Assembly (NCBI GenBank): GCA_030635865.1
Contig: DAOVYA010000061.1
Location: forward strand, 1-7,730
Source: Gammaproteobacteria bacterium
Lineage (GTDB): Bacteria; Pseudomonadota; Gammaproteobacteria; UBA9214
Direction of reading: 5' to 3'
Length of the DNA: 7,730 nt
The position numbers and the translations under genes were made by a program. Below are positions 1-6,254 of this stretch, piece after piece (positions within the stretch are counted from its first letter, which is position 1; every line of letters starts with the position of its first letter). The notes below the pieces were generated by a model that worked only from the letters and a program-made list of their open reading frames with translations, made no database searches and was not told the origin of the DNA.

Positions 1-1
1 T

Positions 2-94
2 CTGGCGTACAGCGTTGAGGGTGTTACCCGGGTGATTTCAGAACTCACCATACGTTCTGAGCCCATGACACCCTGGGGACCGGTTGATAAATAA
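2..94 (+). CDS. C-terminal end of a BON-like domain protein (partial, 5' end outside window)
   Basis: An open frame enters from the left edge and stops at TAA 92-94, giving 30 residues. The stretch AYSVEGVTRVISELTI matches the closing part of BON domains, where an alanine-containing helix is followed by a V-x-GV-x-x-V turn and a final short beta strand. BON domains are small lipid- or envelope-associated modules, often in OsmY-like periplasmic proteins. Only one domain end is visible, so the full protein cannot be named. It is followed by more than 220 bases without a large gene and by its neighbour's own promoter candidate, so it is probably a separate transcription unit. The domain call rests on a short match and is moderate at best. 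Confidence 0.5.
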   Translation: MAYSVEGVTRVISELTIRSEPMTPWGPVDK

Positions 95-109
95 TCCTGA
101 ATCATTCGT

Positions 110-139
110 TTGAATTAACCATACGGGCATCCCTATATA
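110..139 (+). promoter_or_regulatory. Possible sigma70 promoter (TTGAAT, 18 bp, TATATA)
   Basis: TTGAAT at 110-115 and TATATA at 134-139 are separated by 18 bases, an acceptable sigma70 layout. Transcription would begin near 146, which is inside or just after the Shine-Dalgarno-like AAGGAAG at 139-145. The promoter and a functional small ORF at 150 are therefore hard to reconcile. It is the weaker of two promoter candidates ahead of the gene set. Confidence 0.25.
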
Positions 140-149
140 AGGAAGTTGC

Positions 150-230
150 ATGCCTGCGCATGAATTGCAGTACCTGTTAAAAGGCTACACACTGCCAGTC
201 CTGACGCATCTGTTTATTGACACCCCTTAA
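150..230 (+). CDS. Candidate 26-aa small ORF in the leader of the gene set
   Basis: ATG 150 to TAA 228-230 encodes 26 residues, beginning MPAHELQYLLKGY and ending HLFIDTP. A good Shine-Dalgarno sequence, AAGGAAG at 139-145, lies 4 bases upstream, better than those of most of the large genes here. The peptide has no recognised motif and only mild hydrophobicity, and its last codons overlap the -35 box at 217-222. It may be a small protein, a leader peptide, or a chance frame in intergenic DNA. No homology can be claimed. Confidence 0.22.
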   Translation: MPAHELQYLLKGYTLPVLTHLFIDTP

Positions 231-245
231 CAGGGGGTCTAGATT
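217..245 (+). promoter_or_regulatory. Likely sigma70 promoter of the TPR/ExbB/ExbD gene set
   Basis: TTGACA at 217-222 is a perfect -35 hexamer. TAGATT at 240-245 lies exactly 17 bases further on and matches the -10 consensus at four of six positions, including the key second-position A and final T. A start near 252 would give a leader of about 70 bases before the first ATG at 322. TATACT at 246-251 is a better -10 in itself, but its 23-base spacing from the -35 is too long. Confidence 0.45.
222..238. repeat. Inverted repeat ACCCC/GGGGT inside the promoter spacer
   Basis: ACCCC at 222-226 and GGGGT at 234-238 form a perfect 5-bp inverted repeat with a 7-base centre (TTAACAG). It lies between the -35 and -10 boxes of the 217-245 promoter, the place expected for a repressor or MerR-type regulator site. 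A transcribed hairpin ending the upstream gene is also possible, but the stem is short and no T-run follows it. Confidence 0.3.
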
Positions 246-321
246 TATACTACCAGTAGACTAAAACAATAACTGTCCTGCAGGTTGTGTGTATAGCCGG
301 ACAGTACAGCCGGCTTCCCTG

Positions 322-900
322 ATGATGCACCTTTCTCGCTCAAAACAATGTTGGCAGTCTGTCAGGTTGCTGTTCACCATTTGTGTGTCATGTGTCTTGC
401 TGACCGGTGCCGGGACTGCCCCGCAGATGGATGAGCCTCGTGACACCCGTGAACGTTATATCGAACTTGATGGCGAGATACAGGCGATCAAGGAGGAAAT
501 TCTGGGAATCAATCGAGATATCCTGCTGCTTGAGGAGTTGTCGCTGTATCCCCATGGCCAGCAACTGGTCGTCCTGGTTTCGGTCGCGAATAATAGCCCT
601 GTCAATCCGGAGACTATATTGCTGCAACTGGATGGACATACGGTCAGTCATCATAGCTATACCGGCAGTGAGGGTACCGCCTTGCAGGAGGGCGGGGTAC
701 ACCGGATCTATACCGGCAGACTCAGTGACGGTGAACATATACTGAAAATATCCGTAACAGGAAAGCAGGTAAAAGGTCGGACCTTTAATCAACAGCGCAG
801 TGTCACCATCACCAAGGTGCCCGGTCGCAAATACATGGAGTTGCACCTGGGCCCGGGGGAAAACACATCGGAACCCGGGCTGACCATTCGCGAGTGGTAA
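322..900 (+). CDS. Hypothetical envelope protein: N-terminal membrane/signal segment, coiled coil, beta-rich domain
   Basis: This 192-aa protein opens the gene set; I do not recognise a named family. Residues 1-15 are basic (R6, K8, R15), and residues 16-33 form a hydrophobic segment (LLFTICVSCVLL) that is a signal peptide or membrane anchor. The obvious cleavage point after GTA is followed by Pro, so uncleaved anchoring is plausible. Residues 44-73 are a charged heptad-like helix (EIQAIKEEILGINRD), probably a short coiled coil. Residues 82-172 alternate beta strands and turns (LQLDGHTV, GRLSDGEHILKISV), consistent with an Ig-like or PEGA-like fold. A GTG at 289 in frame would add 11 residues and lengthen the signal's n-region, so I chose the first of two adjacent ATGs; neither start has a strong ribosome site. 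It is probably a periplasmic part of the machine encoded downstream. Confidence 0.75.
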   Translation: MMHLSRSKQCWQSVRLLFTICVSCVLLTGAGTAPQMDEPRDTRERYIELDGEIQAIKEEILGINRDILLLEELSLYPHGQQLVVLVSVANNSPVNPETILLQLDGHTVSHHSYTGSEGTALQEGGVHRIYTGRLSDGEHILKISVTGKQVKGRTFNQQRSVTITKVPGRKYMELHLGPGENTSEPGLTIREW

Positions 901-930
901 GGTTGATGCTAAATTCGGTTGGTTGAAAAA

Positions 931-2985
931 ATGCGCGGTTCTACACTGTGGTTCTTGTTTGCGGCAGCCGGTATGGCGTTGCCGGCCGTTGCGGTGGGGC
1001 CTGACGCGGATCGTCTGCAGGAACTGCTCTATGGCGAAGCCCTGTTCCTCTCGCATCAACAGGACTACCTGTCTGCCATTACCCGACTGCAGATGGCCGA
1101 AGAGCAGGGACTGTTGCTGCCGTCATCCGACGATGCAAGGGTGTTACTGGCAAGAATGAAACTTGCCTACGGCTTGCATGTTGAGGCCGGGTTTGATTTC
1201 CATGCGCTGCTCGGCGAGGGCGTGCCAGATGACGTCAGAAACCACGCCTGGTACGAACTGGCCAGGACTTTTTTTCACAAGGGCTATAACGAAGCCGCCG
1301 CGGAAGCACTGACATATGTTCAGGGTGAGGTACCCGCAGACATAGTCGGTGACTACCAGTTGCTGCATGCGACGGTTTTGATGTCCCTGAATCAAAACCG
1401 TGAGGCCGCACGGGTGCTGGAGCACTGGCAGGGCGCGCCCGCGCTGGCAGCCTATGCCCATTACAATCGTGGTATCGCACTGGTGCGTGCAGGCGACCAT
1501 CAGCAGGCTGTTCCGGCGCTTGAGCTGGCAGTGGACATGCCGGCTGAGGGAGAAGAACTGCTTGCGCTCAGGGACAAGGCCCACCTGTCACTGGGTTATG
1601 CCTTTGCCAGGCAGGAGGATTATGAACAGGCTCGGGAGCAACTGGAGGCGGTCCGTCCACAGGGCCCGTTTTCGAACCGGGCATTACTGGCGCTGGGCTG
1701 GATAGCACACAAGCAGGGGCGCAGTGAAGCCGCACTGGTTTCGTGGGTGGAACTTCGTGGCCGTTCACCCACCGATCCGGCGGTGCTGGAAACGTTCCTT
1801 GTTGTCCCTGCCGTACACCGTGAACTGGACGCGCTGCAAACGGCGACCCGGGATTACGAAGCCGCAATGACAGCCTATAGCAATGAGTTAAACCGCTTGC
1901 ATGTTGCCAGGGAATCCGTGCAAAAAGACAATACTGTGTCATTGCTGCTGCAAAATGATACCGGATCCGGGCATGGTGCTGCAGGGCAGACCGGCCCCGG
2001 GGAAACACGGTATTTTGGACCGCTGCTCGCCAGCAGAAACTTCCAGGAGATGTTACAGGGTCACGGTGAACTGCAATCCATGCTGGATAAGGTTGACAAG
2101 GGCCTGCACGACATTGACTTGCTGGCGAAGGCCGTCGTCCCTGCGGGTGAAACGCCTGTCCGGTCCGGCGCCTCGTCGTCTCACACACCTGTAGTCCGGG
2201 AATCCACCGGCCCATCGGCCAGTAGCAGTCCAGCCCCCCCGCTGGTGCAGGAACGTGCCAGGCGGGCCGGTGATCCGGAGTGGCAACAGCAGTGGGAATA
2301 CCGCCAGGGGGAATCAACGGAGTATCCGGCACCGGGGATACCGTCGCTGCCGGAAATCGAATTACCAGCCGATCGTGCACTCAAGCCCTTGCCGGAACCC
2401 GAATTTAAAGGCTTGCCGGAGTCCGACTTTTCCGGTTTGCCCCCGGACTCCGAATTCATCACGGAACTGGCGGGTGTCGAAGAGAACTGGCTGCCCGATT
2501 CCGAGATCCGGTGGTTGCCGGAAAGCGGCAAGTTTCGCATGCCCGGCGATGAGGAAGATTATGCCTACCCGGACAAGGTCCCGGGTCGACGCTCACGGCC
2601 CGGTGAGCGCCATGCGTCCCGCTTGAATCGGTTAATCCCGGCTCCACAGGAGGACGCAGGGTTTAATTCCGGTGCTGTACCGGTCGGGAAGGCGTTGCGT
2701 GAACTGGCGGAGGCACTCAACAGTGTCACTAACCGGATGGTACAACTGGGTGCGTCGCTCGACTCGACCGGGGAGAATGCCGGGCTGGAGGAACGTATTG
2801 CAGCACTGCGTGCGCGCATCCTGCAGCTGCGTGCACGCATCGCAAATGCCATTGCCCTCTATGAAAGTTATATGCAGGCACTGGCGCTGAATGAGCTGGA
2901 TCGCCGCCAGCATCTACTGGAAGGCCTGCTTGAACAGGCAAGTCTGGAACTTGCAAAGACTTATGACCAGAGCAGTGATCGTTAA
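931..2985 (+). CDS. Exported tetratricopeptide-repeat protein with LPE repeats and C-terminal coiled coil
   Basis: This 684-aa protein starts with a Sec signal peptide (TLWFLFAAAGMALPAVA, cleavage expected after A21). Residues ~28-285 are helical-pair repeats of TPR type: EALFLSHQQDYLSAITRLQ, YELARTFFHKGYNEAAAEAL, YNRGIALVRAGDHQQAVPAL and SLGYAFARQEDYEQAREQL. Residues ~309-334 look coiled coil. Residues ~395-470 are rich in Ser, Pro and Gly and probably disordered; an LPE-type repeat follows at ~473-536. Residues ~589-684 form a long helical, coiled-coil tail (RIAALRARILQLRARIANAI). It is likely a periplasmic scaffold working with the TPR lipoprotein and the ExbB/ExbD-type motor. ATG 931 is preferred; TTG 919 is an in-frame alternative adding four residues. 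Its 3' end overlaps the next gene. TPR assignment is secure, cellular role inferred. Confidence 0.88.
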   Translation: MRGSTLWFLFAAAGMALPAVAVGPDADRLQELLYGEALFLSHQQDYLSAITRLQMAEEQGLLLPSSDDARVLLARMKLAYGLHVEAGFDFHALLGEGVPDDVRNHAWYELARTFFHKGYNEAAAEALTYVQGEVPADIVGDYQLLHATVLMSLNQNREAARVLEHWQGAPALAAYAHYNRGIALVRAGDHQQAVPALELAVDMPAEGEELLALRDKAHLSLGYAFARQEDYEQAREQLEAVRPQGPFSNRALLALGWIAHKQGRSEAALVSWVELRGRSPTDPAVLETFLVVPAVHRELDALQTATRDYEAAMTAYSNELNRLHVARESVQKDNTVSLLLQNDTGSGHGAAGQTGPGETRYFGPLLASRNFQEMLQGHGELQSMLDKVDKGLHDIDLLAKAVVPAGETPVRSGASSSHTPVVRESTGPSASSSPAPPLVQERARRAGDPEWQQQWEYRQGESTEYPAPGIPSLPEIELPADRALKPLPEPEFKGLPESDFSGLPPDSEFITELAGVEENWLPDSEIRWLPESGKFRMPGDEEDYAYPDKVPGRRSRPGERHASRLNRLIPAPQEDAGFNSGAVPVGKALRELAEALNSVTNRMVQLGASLDSTGENAGLEERIAALRARILQLRARIANAIALYESYMQALALNELDRRQHLLEGLLEQASLELAKTYDQSSDR
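2347..2538 (+). repeat. Degenerate 24-bp / 8-residue LPE repeat inside the TPR protein gene
   Basis: Three adjoining 24-base units begin at 2389, 2413 and 2437 and encode LPEPEFKG, LPESDFSG and LPPDSEFI. After a 30-base interruption two more adjoining units begin at 2491 and 2515 and encode LPDSEIRW and LPESGKFR. An outlying related unit, LPEIELPA, starts at 2347. The protein pattern is Leu-Pro, acidic residues, an aromatic or aliphatic residue, then Lys/Ser/Arg. The DNA units are diverged, so the repeat is old and apparently held by selection on protein. Confidence 0.7.
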
Positions 2986-5755
2986 AGCCGGTTGCAGGCT
3001 GGCGGTACCACTATGCTGCCTGTTGATGGCAGCCTGTGCCGTTCAACCCGGCCTGGATGCTCCCGACAGTACAGCTGTGACTGCGGCACCGGATCAAGCG
3101 ATATCCGGCCTGTCGCCAGGCATGAGCCGGGAAAAGGCCATCGCTGCCTATCGTGCCTACCTTGAGCGCTACCCGGAGGGCCCCGAGCACGACAGGATCA
3201 CTCGCCGGCTTGCCGACCTGCTGGTCGAGCAGGCGGCAGACATGCAACTGGCGGCGGCCACGGCCAGGGATGATCCCGCGCAACTGGAAGCGGCAGCCCT
3301 GCAGGCTTATGGTGAGGCAATCAGCCGTTATGAATACCTGCTGGACAAGTATCCGCAGGGACCGGACACGACCGACCTGCTGTATCAACTGTCGAGGGCC
3401 TATGAGGAGAGCGGCAAGACACAGCAGGCATTGACAGTCGTCGACCAGCTACTGGCACAGGAGACGGACACCAACACGCGGCTCTCTGCCGATACCCGGT
3501 TCCGGCAGGGAGAATTTCTGTTTAGCGAAGGGGCCTACCTGGAAGCAGGGCAGGCCTACCAGGCGATTGTTGACCTGGGAGAAGCTGTACCGGCCTATGA
3601 ACAGGCGCTCTACAAGCTTGGCTGGAGTTTGTTCAAGCAGGAGCGTTACACAGACACCCTGGTGGTACTGTTTACCTTTCTTGACCTGAAGATACCGCCC
3701 GGTGATGGATTCGATGCGCTGCCGGCCACGTTGTCCCTGGCCGACCGGGAACAGGCAGCCGATGTGTTCCGTGTCATCAGCATGAGCTTCTCGCGGCTGG
3801 GTGGCGCAGCATCGGTGGATGCGTACTTCAGTCGTCATGGCAGTCGCAGCTACACTGACTCTGTCTATCTGGATCTTGCTGAACTGTATGTCGAGCAGGA
3901 CCAGGTTAACGAGGCGGCCAGGACCTGGCTGGTACTGGCACGACGTGACCCTCTCGGGCCGGAGGCACCGCGTCTGACTGCACGGGCGATCCGCTTCTAC
4001 CAGCAGGCCGGCTTTCGGCAGCGCGTGGTGGAAACGGAAACGGGTTTTGTGCAGAGCTATGGCTTGGGCAGTGATTTCTGGACGGTGCACTCACCACAAG
4101 ACTTTCCGGATGTACTGCAAGTTTTACAGTCCAGCCTGCAGGCACTGGCCCATGCGGCTCATGAACAGGCGCGCGCGACACATCATGCCGCTGATTATCG
4201 TGCCGCGGAGCAATGGTACCGGGAATACCTGACAGCTTTCGGGGATAGTGCGGTGGCGGCAGATATGAATTTCCAGCTGGCCGAACTGTTGTATGAGAGC
4301 GGCCGGTACCGGCAGGCCATTGATGAATATGAGCGGGCGGCCTGGTCACGTGGTGATCATCCACGTGCGGCCGATGCGGCACTGGGTGCGAAGCGTGCCA
4401 GCGAGAAACTCCTGCAACATGCCACGGCTGCAGACAAGGCCGCCATCACAGAACGTGCAACGGCAGGCGCACTTCGCTTTGTGTTGGCCTACCCGGATCA
4501 CCCGGCGGCCCCGGCCCTGCTGGCACAGACCGGCACTGTGTTGCTTGATCAGCATCAATATACCAGCACCCTCCGTATCAGCGAGCCTGTGCTGGCGGCG
4601 GCAGCGGCGCCGTCGGTACTCAGGCAGGCGGCCTGGTCGATGCAAGCACAGGCGTACTATGGAATGGAGGACTACCCGTTGGCCGCCACCGCCTACCGCG
4701 AGGCCCTGCAGCTTGCCGGCCAGGATGATTCGCGAAGGTCTGCACTGCAGGCGGGGCTGGCGACAGCCACCTACAAGCAGGCACAGCAGACGTCAACGCA
4801 GGGTGACAAGCGTGCCGCAGTGGCGTTGTATCAGCAGGCGGCGCAGCTTGCGCCCAGTGCGTCCCTTCGTTCGAAGGCACAATACGATGCCGCCACGATC
4901 CTGCTGGCACAGGCGTCATGGCAGGAGGCAATCCGGATACTTGAACAGTTTCGTCGCGACTATCCGGGCGATCCGTTGCAGGCCGAGGTCACCCGTAAGC
5001 TGGCCTATGCCCATGACCGTAGCGGCCACAGCAGCCAGGCTGCGGCGGAGTACCTGCGCCTGGGACAGGATCGGCAGCAAGCAGAGGCGTTGCAGCGTGA
5101 AGCGCTGCTGCGCGCCGCCGACATTTATGCACACGCCGGCACAGCCCGGCAAGCCATCAGCACCCGTGAGTTGTACCTGGAACGGTTTCCGGAACCCGCC
5201 ACGGCTGCCGTTGAGGTGATGCAACAGCTGGCCGGGCTGGAATCCGCTAATGGCAATAGCCGGCGTCGGCAGCACTGGCTTGAGGAAATCATCAGTCTTG
5301 ACCGGGCGGCTGGCACGGTCCGGACGCGCACACCTGCCGCAGAGGCTGCGCTGGAACTGGCTGAAAACCGGCTCATTGCCTTTCGCCAGGTGCAGCTGGT
5401 CAATCCCGTGCAGGACAGCCTCACGCGCAAGTTGCAGACAATGAAACAGGCGCTGCAGGCATATGAGGCGGCCATCGGCTATGGTGTCAATCCGGTCACC
5501 ACGGCGGCCACTTATCAAATTGCAAGCATGTACGATGAACTCGGCCATGCCCTACTGACATCCGAGCGCCCGGTCAGCCTGACCGCTGAGGAACTGGCAG
5601 AATATGATTTACTCCTGGCTGAACAGGCCGCACCTTTTGAACAACAGGCCATTGATATCTACACGACCAATACACAGCGTTCCGGCAGCGACCAGCAAGA
5701 CCCCTGGGTCGAGAAGAGTGCGCAACGTCTTGGTGAACTGCGGGGTGGCCAATAG
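2963..5755 (+). CDS. Tetratricopeptide-repeat outer-membrane lipoprotein (GltE/AglT-like role suggested)
   Basis: The 930-aa product begins with a lipoprotein signal: basic residues, then PLCCLLMAAC with the acylated Cys at residue 25. Ala follows the Cys, with no Asp retention signal, so outer-membrane sorting is expected. Nearly all the rest is a TPR superhelix. Clear repeats include AIAAYRAYLERYPEGP (~58-73), AISRYEYLLDKYPQGP (~118-133), FLFSEGAYLEAGQAYQAIV (~185-205), LAELLYESGRYRQAIDEYERA (~440-460), GMEDYPLAATAYREALQL (~567-584), ASWQEAIRILEQFRRDYPGDP (~652-672) and a further unit ~714-745. The C-terminal ~55 residues (EYDLLLAEQAAPFEQQAIDIY) resemble, from memory, a tail shared by TPR proteins beside ExbB/ExbD-type motors. 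The frame is open from ATG 2891, but that start would bury the signal in an extension; ATG 2963 gives a normal lipoprotein signal and overlaps the previous gene by 23 bases. GTG 2975 is another option. TPR and lipobox are visible; the Glt-like role is inference. Confidence 0.88.
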   Translation: MTRAVIVKAGCRLAVPLCCLLMAACAVQPGLDAPDSTAVTAAPDQAISGLSPGMSREKAIAAYRAYLERYPEGPEHDRITRRLADLLVEQAADMQLAAATARDDPAQLEAAALQAYGEAISRYEYLLDKYPQGPDTTDLLYQLSRAYEESGKTQQALTVVDQLLAQETDTNTRLSADTRFRQGEFLFSEGAYLEAGQAYQAIVDLGEAVPAYEQALYKLGWSLFKQERYTDTLVVLFTFLDLKIPPGDGFDALPATLSLADREQAADVFRVISMSFSRLGGAASVDAYFSRHGSRSYTDSVYLDLAELYVEQDQVNEAARTWLVLARRDPLGPEAPRLTARAIRFYQQAGFRQRVVETETGFVQSYGLGSDFWTVHSPQDFPDVLQVLQSSLQALAHAAHEQARATHHAADYRAAEQWYREYLTAFGDSAVAADMNFQLAELLYESGRYRQAIDEYERAAWSRGDHPRAADAALGAKRASEKLLQHATAADKAAITERATAGALRFVLAYPDHPAAPALLAQTGTVLLDQHQYTSTLRISEPVLAAAAAPSVLRQAAWSMQAQAYYGMEDYPLAATAYREALQLAGQDDSRRSALQAGLATATYKQAQQTSTQGDKRAAVALYQQAAQLAPSASLRSKAQYDAATILLAQASWQEAIRILEQFRRDYPGDPLQAEVTRKLAYAHDRSGHSSQAAAEYLRLGQDRQQAEALQREALLRAADIYAHAGTARQAISTRELYLERFPEPATAAVEVMQQLAGLESANGNSRRRQHWLEEIISLDRAAGTVRTRTPAAEAALELAENRLIAFRQVQLVNPVQDSLTRKLQTMKQALQAYEAAIGYGVNPVTTAATYQIASMYDELGHALLTSERPVSLTAEELAEYDLLLAEQAAPFEQQAIDIYTTNTQRSGSDQQDPWVEKSAQRLGELRGGQ

Positions 5756-5777
5756 CGGCCGCACGGGGCATCAGAAC

Positions 5778-6053
5778 ATGCATCCAATACAGTGTCTTCG
5801 TTTGCTTCTCGTTATCATCACCGTGTGGGTGTTGCCCGCCAGTGGACAGGAACAACTGGAACAGGAAACCATCTCTATCAAGGGCAACCAGGGGTTGCCA
5901 AAAACACTGTATATCGCGCCCTGGAAACGGGTCGGTGCGCCGCTTGAGAGTGGCGCACTGGAAGGTGATGTCGATGAAGAAACAAAGCCGGTTGAGCGTG
6001 ATATTTTCCAGCGTGAACTGGAGTTGCAACGACAGGGCTACAGTATCGACTAG
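5778..6053 (+). CDS. Small exported protein of unknown function with LPKTLYIAPWK motif
   Basis: This 91-aa protein starts at ATG 5778, 22 bases after the lipoprotein gene. The frame is open further upstream, but only this start gives a signal peptide: CLRLLLVIITVWVLPASG, with cleavage expected after residue 23 (ASG|QEQ). The mature part is about 68 residues, acidic and hydrophilic, with a distinctive segment GNQGLPKTLYIAPWK at residues 36-50 and an ending VERDIFQRELELQRQGYSID that should be helical. I recall similar short proteins with an LPKxLYIxPWK motif next to TPR and ExbB-type genes in other gammaproteobacteria, but cannot verify that here. No enzyme motif is present. It is probably a periplasmic accessory of the motor complex. 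The ribosome site is weak, so translation may depend on coupling to the gene before it. Confidence 0.72.
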   Translation: MHPIQCLRLLLVIITVWVLPASGQEQLEQETISIKGNQGLPKTLYIAPWKRVGAPLESGALEGDVDEETKPVERDIFQRELELQRQGYSID

Positions 6054-6094
6054 CCTGAATCACGGCTGCAGGCCGCTCCAGGTGTGTCTGCTTG

Positions 6095-6119
6095 TGTGGG
6101 AGTGCTTTGCAAGCGCGAT
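6095..6119 (+). repeat. REP-like palindromic element (GTGGGAG head plus hairpin)
   Basis: The sequence has the build of gammaproteobacterial REP elements such as those of Pseudomonas: a GTGGGAG head at 6096-6102, an imperfect palindrome, and a GCGAT end. Bases 6102-6107 pair with 6111-6116 (six pairs, one of them G-U) around the loop TGC, and GAT follows. Pseudomonas REPs have the same GTGGGAG start and CGCGAT end with a G/C-richer stem. Such elements are spread by RAYT transposases and can affect mRNA stability or termination. Only one copy lies in the window, so the repeat nature is inferred from resemblance. Confidence 0.45.
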
Positions 6120-6120
6120 A

Positions 6121-6134
6121 GTGGACACATCCAC
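6121..6134. repeat. Short inverted repeat GTGGA-CACA-TCCAC
   Basis: GTGGA at 6121-6125 and TCCAC at 6130-6134 are perfect complements around a 4-base loop. It starts two bases after the REP-like palindrome. It could be a second small hairpin in the mRNA or a protein-binding site; by itself a 5-bp stem may be chance. Confidence 0.25.
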
Positions 6135-6241
6135 AAACAACGGAAAAATCCTTCATAAAATCGCCGGTTAGCTGGTAATTACGGTTGCATCGGGTATATC
6201 GTTAAGAGCCGGGGCGCACCCTTTGATGGTTCGTAGATTGT

Positions 6242-6248
6242 AAAGGAG
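6242..6248 (+). promoter_or_regulatory. Strong Shine-Dalgarno site of the ExbB/TolQ-type gene
   Basis: AAAGGAG lies six bases before ATG 6255 and is by far the best ribosome-binding site of the large genes in the window. It fixes the start of the proton-channel gene and suggests that it is translated independently of, and probably more strongly than, the TPR genes upstream. Confidence 0.8.
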
Positions 6249-6254
6249 TTCGAC

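Larger units (their letters stand above)
6054..6254. other. 201-bp gap inside the gene set, with a REP-like palindrome
   Basis: This is the only sizeable gap between genes of the set. It holds a REP-like palindrome (6095-6119), a 5-bp inverted repeat GTGGA/TCCAC (6121-6125 and 6130-6134) immediately after it, and the strong Shine-Dalgarno sequence of the ExbB-type gene. TAAAAT at 6156-6161 resembles a -10 box but has no acceptable -35 at 16-18 bases. I see no clear terminator and no coding frame with a start and ribosome site. Confidence 0.6.

Noticed and set aside
222..251. Rho-independent terminator for the upstream BON-like gene
   Set aside because: The stem has only five pairs and is followed by mixed sequence rather than a T-run; the promoter/operator reading fits better.
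906..926. Six-codon mini-ORF (ATG 906 to TGA 924-926) just before the TPR protein start
   Set aside because: AAGG lies only three bases before its ATG, too close for good initiation, and short chance frames are common. Coupling to ATG 931 is conceivable but unsupported.
1568..2380. Long open frame on the minus strand (270 codons) inside the TPR protein gene
   Set aside because: It lies opposite a protein with a clear signal peptide, TPRs and repeats; its translation is rich in Pro, Arg and His with no domain, as expected for the antisense of G/C-rich coding DNA.
4293..5219. 308-codon open frame on the + strand within the TPR lipoprotein gene
   Set aside because: It is out of frame with a continuous TPR repeat series, and its product is an Arg/Cys/Trp-rich composition typical of a shifted frame.
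5604..5777. Longer version of the small exported protein starting at 5604
   Set aside because: It would overlap the lipoprotein gene by about 150 bases and place 58 extra residues before an obvious signal peptide at ATG 5778.
6173..6190. Possible sigma54 (-24/-12) promoter before the ExbB-type gene (TGG ... TTGCA)
   Set aside because: The GG and GC elements are separated by 11 bases instead of the required 10, and the rest of the -24 box does not match.
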